From CAZKUR01 sp964556005 (GTDB lineage: Bacteria; Bacteroidota; Ignavibacteria; Ignavibacteriales; Ignavibacteriaceae), in NCBI GenBank assembly GCA_964556005.1, contig CAZKUR010000098.1, positions 1-14,172 of the forward strand: a stretch of DNA of 14,172 bases, given 5' to 3'. Of this stretch, positions 1 to 6,512 are shown piece by piece. Numbering within the stretch: position 1 is the stretch's first letter; each line of letters starts with the position of its first letter. A program made the position numbers and the translations under genes. The notes under the pieces were generated by a model. The model saw nothing but the letters and a program-made list of their open reading frames with translations. It was not told where the DNA came from and searched no databases.

Positions 1-134
1 TTTAATTCTGCTAAAATAAAATCTGATGATAATAAAGTATGGTTGCGGGAACATAGTTCAAAAACTTCATGGCAGATTCCTTTTGGTGAGATAAATGATG
101 CAATCAAAACGTGGGTATCAAGAACAACTCTCAT
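1..134 (-). CDS. PIN-family toxin of a toxin-antitoxin pair (partial, C-terminus outside window)
   Basis: Only the first 44 residues are present; the gene runs off the left edge of the window. The start MRVVLDTHVLIASFISPKG closely resembles the N-terminus of PIN-domain toxins of the COG1569/TIGR00305 type, which are metal-dependent ribonucleases. Asp6 is the expected first metal-binding acid, and the Glu in FILAEL (about residue 43) fits the second. The family usually reads DTNVLI here, and this protein has His in place of Asn. The ATG overlaps the stop of the upstream antitoxin by 4 bases (ATGA), the usual translational coupling of such pairs. The remaining catalytic acids cannot be checked. 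The plus-strand open frame across the same bases is a shadow. Confidence 0.75.
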   Translation of the reverse strand, partial: MRVVLDTHVLIASFISPKGICHEVFELCSRNHTLLSSDFILAEL

Positions 135-349
135 GATATAGCGTTAAAAATATCCTCGTCTGAATTAAATCCTCTCTCTTTAGCTTTTTGTATTAAGTTC
201 TTTCTAATTGTACGAAACTTGTGGATAAACAAGTAATCCTCTATTGCTTTTTTAACAACTTCACTCTTTGATAATCCCTCTTGAAGAGTTATTAATTATA
301 GCTCTTTATTTAATTTATTAGGCAGATCTATTTCAATTTTTTGTTTCAT
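131..349 (-). pseudogene. Ribbon-helix-helix antitoxin with in-frame stop at codon 18
   Basis: The frame gives a 72-position antitoxin: a beta-strand segment MKQKIEIDLPNKLNKEL, then a helical region containing EGLSKSEVVKKAIEDYL (the ribbon-helix-helix DNA-binding fold), then a basic linker and a C-terminal tail GFNSDEDIFNAIS of the kind that binds PIN toxins. Codon 18 is TAA (minus-strand bases 298-296). The frame is the same on both sides, so this is a nonsense change and not a frameshift. No ATG lies just downstream to allow restart. A strong ribosome binding site (GAGGTGAGG) precedes the ATG. Either the gene is dead, the base is an assembly error, or the stop is read through. The antitoxin would normally repress its own operon and neutralise the toxin. 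Confidence 0.75.
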
Positions 350-372
350 ATATTTGTTTTCCTCACCTCAAA

Positions 373-404
373 CAAAAGTAACAAAATAAACATAAACAAA
401 CCAA
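373..404 (-). promoter_or_regulatory. Possible Bacteroidota-type promoter for the toxin-antitoxin pair
   Basis: On the minus strand TACTTTTG (380-373) matches the Bacteroidota -7 element TAnnTTTG. TTGGTTTG (404-397) lies upstream, but its TTTG is only 16 bases away, shorter than the usual 19-21; the adjacent TTGG is 20 bases away. Position, about 25-30 bases upstream of the antitoxin ATG, is suitable. The region is AT-rich, so chance matches are likely. Confidence 0.25.
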
Positions 405-416
405 TATTAATTCAAA

Positions 417-470
417 GATGAAATCTTTTCACTCTGTAATTCACTGTGGGAAGATATCATCTTTTTTTTT
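417..470 (-). terminator. Possible terminator downstream of egtD
   Basis: GATGAAATCTT (417-427) and AAGATATCATC (451-461) form an 11-bp inverted repeat with one mismatch and a 23-base loop. Nine T follow on the plus strand, so egtD transcripts enter through an A-tract and leave into a TTTG stretch. The long loop and weak AT stem make this tentative. It is the only hairpin seen between egtD and the toxin-antitoxin pair. Confidence 0.35.
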
Positions 471-478
471 ATTAAATG

Positions 479-1426
479 TTACTTCGCGCGAAGATATTGA
501 ATGCTGAAAAGCCTTTCTTCATCCATCCAGATTTTTCTTACATCAAAGAAATCAGTAACAAGTTCCTTAAATTCTTCAGGTGTGTACTTGTATGAATATT
601 CGGTTATTATATCTTCACCTTTTTCAAAGTTTATTATCGAGCCGTCCATCTTAACAGATTGTTCCTCAATGCTTTTGAGATGCATTTCAATTCTTCCTTC
701 ATCTTTATTGTAAAATGCATTATGCCGGAATTTGCTCAAATCAAAATTTGAACCGGTTTCATTATTAATTCTTTGTAGAATATTTAAATTAAATTCTGCA
801 GTAACACCTAAGCTGTCATTGTAAGCCGGTTCAAGGATATGTTTACTTTTTTTAAGATCGACACCAATTACCAGTCCGCCGTTTTTACCGCATAGCTTTG
901 AAATTCTTCTTAAAAACTCTTCTGCATATTCAGGTATAAAGTTACCTATCGTCGAACCCGGATAATAAACTGCAACGTGGTCATACGGCTTTTTAGCTTC
1001 AGGAATAGAAAAAGGCCTTGTGTAATCAACAGCGAGAGGATAAATATCCAAACCGGGATAATCTTTTTTCAATAATTCCGAAGACGACATTAAATGCTCG
1101 CCAGAAATATCTACGGGAACATAGCCTGCAAGTCCGGGAATATGATCGAGTAGAAGACGGATTTTAATGCTGCTTCCGCTTCCAAGTTCAACAAGCAAAG
1201 TTCCTTCTCCCAACAGTGAGCCAATCTCATTAATATTATCCCTCATAATTTTCATTTCTGTCCTCGTGGGATAATATTCCTTCAATTCGCAAATTTCATC
1301 AAAAAGCATGGAGCCTTTTTCATCATAAAATAATTTGCTCGGCAATTGTTTTTGAGGCTTTTTTAATCCCTCAAGCACTTCATACATTATCTCCGGTTCT
1401 TTTAACTCTAACGTTTTTGTATTCAT
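479..1426 (-). CDS. egtD: L-histidine N-alpha-methyltransferase EgtD
   Basis: EgtD uses three S-adenosylmethionine molecules to convert histidine to hercynine (trimethylhistidine), the first step of ergothioneine synthesis in the cytoplasm. The 315-residue length is normal for the family. The SAM-binding glycine motif is LVELGSGSS (residues 78-86). The family signature YPGSTIGNF (155-163) contains the Asn expected to contact the histidine amino group. AYNDSLGVTAEFNLNIL (201-217) and the C-terminal EERLFSIQYLR are also typical. The gene starts 2 bases after the egtB stop, and GACGAGGAC at the end of egtB supplies the ribosome binding site, so the two are co-translated. No frameshift or missing motif was seen. 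Confidence 0.93.
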   Translation of the reverse strand: MNTKTLELKEPEIMYEVLEGLKKPQKQLPSKLFYDEKGSMLFDEICELKEYYPTRTEMKIMRDNINEIGSLLGEGTLLVELGSGSSIKIRLLLDHIPGLAGYVPVDISGEHLMSSSELLKKDYPGLDIYPLAVDYTRPFSIPEAKKPYDHVAVYYPGSTIGNFIPEYAEEFLRRISKLCGKNGGLVIGVDLKKSKHILEPAYNDSLGVTAEFNLNILQRINNETGSNFDLSKFRHNAFYNKDEGRIEMHLKSIEEQSVKMDGSIINFEKGEDIITEYSYKYTPEEFKELVTDFFDVRKIWMDEERLFSIQYLRAK

Positions 1427-1428
1427 TA

Positions 1429-2739
1429 TTAGTCCTCGTCTTTTGCTAATCTAATTCCCATAAACTGCCACCTCGATTGCGGGTAGAAAAAATTTCTATA
1501 TGTATTTCTAATATGCGTAACCGATGTTGCGCATGAACCGCCTCTTAAAACCATTTGACCAGACATAAATTTCCCGTTATACTCTCCAAGTGCGCCTGGT
1601 AATGTTTTATAACCGGGATACGGCAGGTAAGCGCTCTGCGTCCACTCCCAAATATCTCCGAACATTTGATGCAGCTTGCGGCTGCCTTCATTCGAAACCA
1701 TTAAAGGTGAAGTATGATAATTTTCATTCTCCACAAAGTTTCCTTCGATGGGCAAATTATAAGAAGCAGCTTCCCATTCGGCTTCTGTTGGTAATCGTGC
1801 ATCTTTCCACCTTGCGAATGCATCGGCTTCGAAATGACTGACATGACAAACGGGTTCAAACAAATCCAATTTATGAAATCCGTTCAGCTTGAATATCCAC
1901 CATTCTCGGCCTATCTTTTCCCAGTACATTGGTGAATTCCAGCCTTCTTTTTCAACGACCGCAATTCCATCGGAAAGCCACAATTCAGGTTTTTTATAAC
2001 CTCCGTCTTCCATAAATTCAAGAAACTCACCGTTAGTTACTAACCGGTTTGCAAGCTTGTACGGCTGTAAAAACTCTTTATGCCTCGGCAATTCATTGTC
2101 GTAAGAAAATCCGTTCCCGTCAAAACCGGTTTCATGAATGCCCTCATCAAATTCAATCCATTCCAATTTAGGGACATTACTGTTTCGTCCAGGTTTAACT
2201 TCACGATAAACAGGTTTTAACGGATTTATTGAAAACACATGTTTGATATCGGTAAGCAGCAGTTCCTGGTGCTGCTGTTCATGGTTAATTCCTATCTCAA
2301 TTACGGGGGCAAATTCTCGAAAAACTTTTTCATCAGCCTGCTCAAAGAAATTCATCATGTTTACATCGATATATTTTCTATATTCAAAAACCTCTTTAAC
2401 AGTTGGGCGGGAAAGCAAGCCTCTATTAGGACGGTAAAATCTCTCGCCTGCCTGAATATAATAAGAGTTAAATAGGTAAGCATAATTTTCATTTAAGGGC
2501 TTATAATTATTTTTTCCTTTTCTCAAAACAAAAGTTTCAAAAAACCAGCTCGTATGTGCAAGATGCCATTTAGTCGGGCTGACATCCGGCATCGATTGAA
2601 TTACAAAATCTTCAGTCTGCAGAGTTTCACTAAGCTTCAAAGAAAAATTCCTTACGGCGTTAAACCTATTTAATAATTTTTCCTTGTTCTCATTATTTGT
2701 TTTTTCAGTTACGGATGTAACCTCCTCTTGATCAATCAT
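1429..2739 (-). CDS. egtB: Ergothioneine biosynthesis protein EgtB (hercynine sulfoxide synthase)
   Basis: EgtB is a non-heme iron enzyme that uses O2 to join the sulfur of cysteine or gamma-glutamylcysteine to hercynine as a sulfoxide. The 436 residues show an N-terminal DinB-like domain (about 25-170) and a C-terminal formylglycine-generating-enzyme fold (about 190-434). Iron ligands are visible as HEQQHQE (His153, His157; HX3HXE) plus a His in KWHLAH (59-62). GDIWEWTQSAYLPYPGY (361-377) probably carries the catalytic tyrosine known from mycobacterial EgtB. The C-terminal RNFFYPQSRWQFMGIRLA is typical of non-actinobacterial members. It is first in the operon with egtD. The thiol donor cannot be settled here; no egtA (gamma-glutamylcysteine synthesis) or egtC is in the window. 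Confidence 0.93.
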   Translation of the reverse strand: MIDQEEVTSVTEKTNNENKEKLLNRFNAVRNFSLKLSETLQTEDFVIQSMPDVSPTKWHLAHTSWFFETFVLRKGKNNYKPLNENYAYLFNSYYIQAGERFYRPNRGLLSRPTVKEVFEYRKYIDVNMMNFFEQADEKVFREFAPVIEIGINHEQQHQELLLTDIKHVFSINPLKPVYREVKPGRNSNVPKLEWIEFDEGIHETGFDGNGFSYDNELPRHKEFLQPYKLANRLVTNGEFLEFMEDGGYKKPELWLSDGIAVVEKEGWNSPMYWEKIGREWWIFKLNGFHKLDLFEPVCHVSHFEADAFARWKDARLPTEAEWEAASYNLPIEGNFVENENYHTSPLMVSNEGSRKLHQMFGDIWEWTQSAYLPYPGYKTLPGALGEYNGKFMSGQMVLRGGSCATSVTHIRNTYRNFFYPQSRWQFMGIRLAKDED

Positions 2740-2840
2740 CTTTATTCTCTTTTAATTATTTTTTGATAAGGAATTAATATCATATCGATAAGGATTGAAC
2801 ATTAAGTATTTATTTGCATTTATTCAACAATATTTACATG

Positions 2841-2864
2841 ACTATCGGTAAACCGGGTGATAGT
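2841..2864. promoter_or_regulatory. Inverted repeat in the divergent egtB / barrel-protein intergenic region
   Basis: ACTATC (2841-2846) and GATAGT (2859-2864) are perfect 6-bp inverted arms separated by 12 bases (GGTAAACCGGGT). The 24-bp span is about 100 bases upstream of egtB and 140 bases upstream of the divergent small gene, a suitable place for a dimeric regulator. No family of regulators is recognised. The remaining intergenic bases (2740-3004) are AT-rich and show no gene. Confidence 0.3.
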
Positions 2865-3004
2865 TAACAATTTCATTTTATTTTTGTGATATGGATTAAA
2901 AATTGTAAAGCGAAATACTTCTCATACATTTATAATTCGAACCCTTAAACAGATTATTATTTAAGATTTAATGTTTCCTTTATAAATTATTAAGAGTGAT
3001 TATT

Positions 3005-3496
3005 ATGACAATTAAAAAATTCTATGCATTTATTATTTTATTGATGAGTTTTTATTCAATCACTTATGCTCAGGCTCCGATGCAAAAAAAAATCGGTTTT
3101 GGAATTTTGGTGGGCGATCCGACAGGAGGTACACTGAAAATATGGACAAACCCGGTTAACGCTTTTGTGGTTGATGTCGGTTCATCTTATTTCGGCAGCC
3201 CCCGAATAGGTGTCGACTACCTCTGGCATTTCAATACATTTCATTCATCGATTGCAAATCTTTATGCCGGCCCGGGTGGAGTGATTGGTGTTGGTGAAGG
3301 TTCCGGATTTTGGTATAAGAACAAATTTTACAGAACCGGCGGGAATCTCGGCCTTGGAGTAAGAGGAGTCTGCGGCGTAGATTTCGTTCCGGAGAGAACG
3401 CCACTCGAAGTATTTTTTGAACTCGGATTATTGGTAGGTTTTTCCCCTGGCGGTTCTTCTTTCGATGCGGCTGTAGGAATTAGGTTTTACCCATAA
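3005..3496 (+). CDS. Exported small beta-barrel-like protein (hypothetical)
   Basis: The product has 163 residues. Residues 1-22 form a signal peptide (MTIKKF, hydrophobic core, then TYAQA). The mature part has alternating short hydrophobic strands rich in Gly and aromatics, with GFGILVGDPTGGTLKIW near the start, RIGVDYLWHF in the middle and FDAAVGIRFYP at the end. The terminal aromatic residue and repeated strand-turn pattern suggest a small outer-membrane barrel. It resembles widespread uncharacterised proteins that share the GxxxGxPTGxxxK / DYLWH / AAxGxRYYF layout. A GTG three codons upstream (2996) is also in frame, but the ATG at 3005 fits the spacing from TAAGAGTG better. It is convergent with the metalloprotease, 12 bases away. 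Its function is unknown. Confidence 0.7.
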   Translation: MTIKKFYAFIILLMSFYSITYAQAPMQKKIGFGILVGDPTGGTLKIWTNPVNAFVVDVGSSYFGSPRIGVDYLWHFNTFHSSIANLYAGPGGVIGVGEGSGFWYKNKFYRTGGNLGLGVRGVCGVDFVPERTPLEVFFELGLLVGFSPGGSSFDAAVGIRFYP

Positions 3497-3508
3497 TACA
3501 GTTACCTA

Positions 3509-4387
3509 TTAATTTTTTGAAAATTTTTGATAAAATCCAAGATCGATAACGGACTTTACTGCTGCAATATCTCCGTTGGAAAGATCTCTGAAATTCATAT
3601 TATCACTTGAATAAGGATTGATGTATGGATACATAATATCAGCATAATTGCCGCTGTGGCCAAGCCCAAGTGCATGGCCAAGTTCGTGAATGATGGTTAT
3701 TTTAACTTCACCGTTCGATACTACTTTATCGTCATATTTTAATAAACCAATCTGAACTTTTGACCGGATTATTTTTTTATCTTTTTTAAGATCGTAGTCG
3801 GTTAAGCCGAGATATTCTTCGTCATTTTTTTTCATTAAATCATTTTCAAAGCAGATAACTATATCTGCCATGCTTTTAGATGATGTGAAAACAAAACTTA
3901 TTCTGCCGTCAGCTTTATTCCATACTTTAAAAGCGTAATCAATATATTTTTTAAAGATAGGTTTAAAATATTTTGATGAAGCTTCTTTTACATAAACCTT
4001 GAGAGGAAAGTCATTTGAATTCCAATGTTTGCCGTCCCAGAGAGATTTGTCCGATTTATCGATTCTAAAATAATTTTTTGAACCGTATTCCCTGAAGTCT
4101 AATTCAGTATTTCTGTTTTCTATAAAGCATTTGGTTCTTAGCTGATCATCGATATAAGAATTATCCCCCGTATAATTTCTATGCCTTAAGGTTACGCTTA
4201 ATTCATTTGCCTGATCGGCGATACTGAATCCGGAACTATCTTTGAAATACCATTTGTTAAGATCGGAAACATAGTCACGCGTTGCAGGTTCCGGAAGTAC
4301 TTTGCTTGCCCGTTCTTGCGGAAATGTTTTAATGGAAAGAGAAATTGCAAATGAAAAGCATAAAAGAATAATATAAACTTTTTTCAT
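3509..4387 (-). CDS. Secreted matrixin-like zinc metalloprotease
   Basis: The product has 292 residues, with an N-terminal signal peptide (MKKVYIILLCFSFAISLSI). The zinc site HELGHALGLGH (residues 234-244) supplies three His ligands and the catalytic Glu235. IMYP (251-254) is the Met-turn of metzincins, as in peptidase family M10A. Upstream, the segment from FPLKVYVKE (127) to ADIVICFE (174-181) matches the usual beginning of the matrixin catalytic domain. It should be an extracytoplasmic endopeptidase. Residues 30-120 form an N-terminal region of unknown role that might be a propeptide; no clear cysteine switch is visible. No type IX sorting domain is present, so the final location is uncertain. 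No strong Shine-Dalgarno precedes the ATG. The substrate is unknown. Confidence 0.85.
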   Translation of the reverse strand: MKKVYIILLCFSFAISLSIKTFPQERASKVLPEPATRDYVSDLNKWYFKDSSGFSIADQANELSVTLRHRNYTGDNSYIDDQLRTKCFIENRNTELDFREYGSKNYFRIDKSDKSLWDGKHWNSNDFPLKVYVKEASSKYFKPIFKKYIDYAFKVWNKADGRISFVFTSSKSMADIVICFENDLMKKNDEEYLGLTDYDLKKDKKIIRSKVQIGLLKYDDKVVSNGEVKITIIHELGHALGLGHSGNYADIMYPYINPYSSDNMNFRDLSNGDIAAVKSVIDLGFYQKFSKN

Positions 4388-4566
4388 TTGAGCTTATTAA
4401 TCTCAAAAATTTTAGTAAGGTTAAATTTTTTTCTGTAAGATTAAGAAAAGATAAATTGAAAATCCAGAAAATAATTGTGAATTATTATATTATCACACTG
4501 AAAAATGAGATAATATACAACAACAGGGCTGATTAATTTTACGCTTTATTGGAAATAAGAGGCAGG

Positions 4567-4780
4567 CCCCAAAGTCATTTCGTCATTATGAATTCGACCA
4601 CATGCGACTTGATAATCGTTGGTCGTGTGAAGTAACCTCCAAGCATGAGTTGATAAAAATTAGATTGCCCCCCAACCTAAGGGTTGGTAAACCTTCGGCG
4701 AGATCTCGTCCGCCTTTTAAATGAGACCTCGTCTTTGACGGGCAAAGCGGACTTCACTCGAAGACTCGTTACTAATGACA
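4567..4780. repeat. Palindromic intergenic repeat, unit A (degenerate, with insertion)
   Basis: The left end (4567-4592, containing CGTCATTATGAA) matches the left end of unit B at 6191-6216 in 23 of 26 positions. The right end (4753-4779, TTCACTCGAAGACTC then AATGAC) matches the right end of unit C at 6444-6470 in 22 of 27 positions. GTGAAGTAACCTC (4627-4639) corresponds to the inner arm of unit B. The middle is longer than in B and C. It holds a perfect 7-bp hairpin CCCAACC TAA GGGTTGG (4671-4687) and arms GTCCGC/GCGGAC (4709-4714/4747-4752). Confidence 0.7.
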
Positions 4781-4808
4781 AGATAGGTAAATGTTAAAAA
4801 AAATAGCA

Positions 4809-4829
4809 GTCATTACGAATCGCAATGAC
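4809..4829. repeat. Short palindrome made of two repeat termini
   Basis: GTCATTACGA, one spacer A, then TCGCAATGAC is a 10-bp inverted repeat with one mismatch. Both arms equal the terminal arms of the larger units (GTCATTGCGAA / TTCGCAATGAC in unit C) but nothing lies between them. This looks like a unit that has lost its interior, or a minimal form of the repeat. Confidence 0.65.
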
Positions 4830-4957
4830 AGGTGAAAAAATTTGTATCATCTTAAAGCTTGCTGTGAAATCAACACCAAATTTTACATTCATCTGATAAA
4901 TCAAGACAGAGCCTTTTTCAAAAACCCGCTATGACAGTTTTGTTGATTAGCAGCTTT

Positions 4958-6046
4958 CTAGTTATTAAACATCATATCAAATAATTTATCAATAAAATTT
5001 TTACCTTCCTTCCGCTTTTCCCAGTAATCCCTGTATCTTTCCTGCGTTACAAATCCGATAGGTCCTTCATAAATGCCCCCGTTTTGGAATCCGTCATAAA
5101 CACGAACTGCGATTACATTTATCTGGTTTGGCTTCAATATATTTTTAGGAATATAATAACCCCTAAATTCCTGCCATGCATCGCCTAAATATATTTGAGC
5201 CGTATCTTTTTTAAAATCACCCGTACTGCCAACAAGCGTTCCGTTTATATAAGTTTGATCGAAGTCGTCAATTTTGCCCATGACTAAAACAAGGTTTTTC
5301 TCCGTGAGGTATTTCGGGATATAAATTTCCTTCCGGTACCAGGCAAATCCGTCGTAATCTTTATGCCCTTGACTTTCCCAATAACCGGGCACGACAATTT
5401 TTTCCCAGTTTTTATCATTGTATTCCGGTTTCTTAAAATCAAGACTGTCGCGTGTTTTAAATTTCCAGTATCCTTCAAGCGGTATATTCGCAGCCAAATA
5501 ATCGGCTGATGTATAAATCCCAATGTTGCCGCTTAGAATTCCACCCGATAATTCCGCATCGTAAACTCTAACTGCAATTACATTTGGTCCGTTTTTATTT
5601 AGTAATTCAGGCGGGATTACATATTTCCTAAAAATATTATAAGCAGTTTGATATCTCGGCGGAAATGAACCGGTTGAACCGATCAAATGCCCGTTTAAAT
5701 AAGTCTGATCGACATCATCAACATAACCTAAAAATAAATAAGAAATTTTGCCGTTAAATTCATTAGGAAAATCAAACTCCGTTCTATACCAGGCATATCC
5801 GTTATACCCGTTGTATCCTTCATTTTCCCAGGCTGAAGGGACTTTAATCTTATCCCAGTTTTTATCGTAATAATCAGGCTTAGCCCAATTAGGGTTGTCG
5901 CCGATTGAAAAATACCATTCCTTTTCAAGGTTTACTATTCTTTCCCAATTATCAAAAAAAACATTGCCACCACCGGGTTTTGCAGCGCTTGTAACTACGA
6001 AAAACAAAATTATTAAAGCGGAAATAATAAAAGTTAAAGTTTTCAT
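4958..6046 (-). CDS. Exported protein with two tandem GH2-type jelly-roll (carbohydrate-binding-like) domains
   Basis: The product has 362 residues. A signal peptide (MKTLTFIISALIILFFVVTS, cut near AAKPGGG) is followed by two copies of a beta-sandwich like the N-terminal sugar-binding domain of family 2 glycoside hydrolases, at about 40-178 and 190-333. The copies align clearly: DDVDQTYLNGHLIGSTGSF (110-128) against DDFDQTYINGTLVGSTGDF (260-278), and NVIAVRVYD in both. No glycosidase catalytic barrel is present, so a binding role for a glycan or ligand at the envelope is more likely than hydrolysis; this is inference. The C-terminus (335-362) is charged, with no sorting domain. The gene stands alone, flanked on both sides by palindromic repeats. 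A direct-repeat array lies 67-92 bases upstream of its start. Confidence 0.8.
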   Translation of the reverse strand: MKTLTFIISALIILFFVVTSAAKPGGGNVFFDNWERIVNLEKEWYFSIGDNPNWAKPDYYDKNWDKIKVPSAWENEGYNGYNGYAWYRTEFDFPNEFNGKISYLFLGYVDDVDQTYLNGHLIGSTGSFPPRYQTAYNIFRKYVIPPELLNKNGPNVIAVRVYDAELSGGILSGNIGIYTSADYLAANIPLEGYWKFKTRDSLDFKKPEYNDKNWEKIVVPGYWESQGHKDYDGFAWYRKEIYIPKYLTEKNLVLVMGKIDDFDQTYINGTLVGSTGDFKKDTAQIYLGDAWQEFRGYYIPKNILKPNQINVIAVRVYDGFQNGGIYEGPIGFVTQERYRDYWEKRKEGKNFIDKLFDMMFNN

Positions 6047-6112
6047 ATTCGTTCTTTGCTGAAAATTGCATGGTTAAAATAGATTTTTAAATAATCTTTT
6101 TAATAATATTAT

Positions 6113-6138
6113 TGTAAAGAATTGTAAAAAATTGTCAC
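6113..6138 (-). promoter_or_regulatory. Three 6-bp direct repeats at 10-bp intervals, candidate OmpR-family regulator site
   Basis: Read on the minus strand, GTGACA (6138-6133), TTTACA (6128-6123) and TTTACA (6118-6113) are each separated by 4 bases, so the half-sites are phased on one face of the helix. Winged-helix regulators of the OmpR/PhoB type bind direct repeats of this general form (for example TTAACA repeats for Bacillus PhoP, at 11-bp spacing). The array is 67-92 bases upstream of the jelly-roll gene start, and an OmpR-type regulator gene lies in the next position. The AT-rich setting weakens the case. Confidence 0.4.
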
Positions 6139-6190
6139 GGGAGTTATAAGAACATTAATTATTTTCCAAACATTCCACAATGCACACTCA

Positions 6191-6310
6191 CCCAAAAGTA
6201 ATTTCGTCATTACGAACCCGGCTTCATAGTGTTTTGTGTCCGGAAGCCGGGTGAAGTAATCTCAACAATTGAAAATAATAAAGTGAGATTGCTTCACTGC
6301 GGCAAATGAC
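6191..6310. repeat. Palindromic intergenic repeat, unit B
   Basis: This unit shows three nested or successive inverted repeats. Terminal arms are GTCATT (6206-6211) and AATGAC (6305-6310). CCCGGCTTC (6217-6225) pairs perfectly with GAAGCCGGG (6243-6251). GTGAAGTAATCTCA (6251-6264) pairs with TGAGATTGCTTCAC (6284-6297) with one mismatch. The two inner hairpins touch at base 6251. It lacks coding capacity and resembles the GTCATTGCGA...GAAGCAATCTC repeats I know from intergenic regions of diverse bacteria. Confidence 0.75.
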
Positions 6311-6353
6311 AGACAAATGCACCTGCGTTTGCAATGATGGTTTTTAGGTATTT

Positions 6354-6470
6354 GTCATTGCGAACCGCATTTCACTTGTACCTGGGTTGTAAAAATGCTG
6401 CGAAGCAATTTCTAATGGTTTTGTGATGAAGAGGAGAGATTGCTTCATTCGAAGACTCATTCGCAATGAC
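6354..6470. repeat. Palindromic intergenic repeat, unit C
   Basis: Perfect 11-bp terminal arms GTCATTGCGAA (6354-6364) and TTCGCAATGAC (6460-6470) enclose an inner pair, GAAGCAATTTCT (6402-6413) and AGAGATTGCTTC (6435-6446), with one mismatch. The inner pair is the same sequence family as in unit B, while the sequence between the arms differs. This is the best-preserved terminal arm pair in the window. It sits 43 bases beyond the response regulator stop codon. Confidence 0.75.
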
Positions 6471-6512
6471 AGCAATATTATTTTTTCTATTTTGAATTCT
6501 GACAGCTTTTAA

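Larger units (their letters stand above)
4388..4957. other. 570-base gene-free region, repeat-rich
   Basis: No convincing coding frame was found. The right part (4567-4829) holds one long palindromic repeat unit and one short palindrome, described separately. The left part (4388-4566) is very AT-rich and should contain the promoter of the metalloprotease; it includes a 17-bp AT palindrome AATAATTGTGAATTATT (4470-4486) that could be chance. The last 130 bases lie downstream of the jelly-roll gene and show no clear terminator. Confidence 0.6.
6047..6512. other. 466-base gene-free region between the jelly-roll gene and the response regulator
   Basis: No coding frame was found. The first 150 bases (6047-6190) are AT-rich and contain the direct-repeat array at 6113-6138, so this is the probable promoter region of the jelly-roll gene. 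The rest (6191-6470) is occupied by two complete palindromic repeat units. The 42 bases between them include TTTGCAATGATGG, possibly another repeat end. The response regulator ends right beside the second unit, whose hairpins could act as its transcription terminator. Confidence 0.6.

Noticed and set aside
1..141. Plus-strand open frame of 46 codons at the left edge
   Set aside because: It is antisense to a clear PIN-toxin N-terminus with a coupled antitoxin frame and a ribosome binding site on the minus strand.
4470..4486. AATAATT GTG AATTATT palindrome as an operator
   Set aside because: It consists almost only of A and T in a very AT-rich region, where such palindromes arise by chance; no second copy was seen.
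4581..6470. CRISPR array
   Set aside because: Units are few, of unequal length, internally palindromic and separated by a gene; there are no regular spacers or cas genes.
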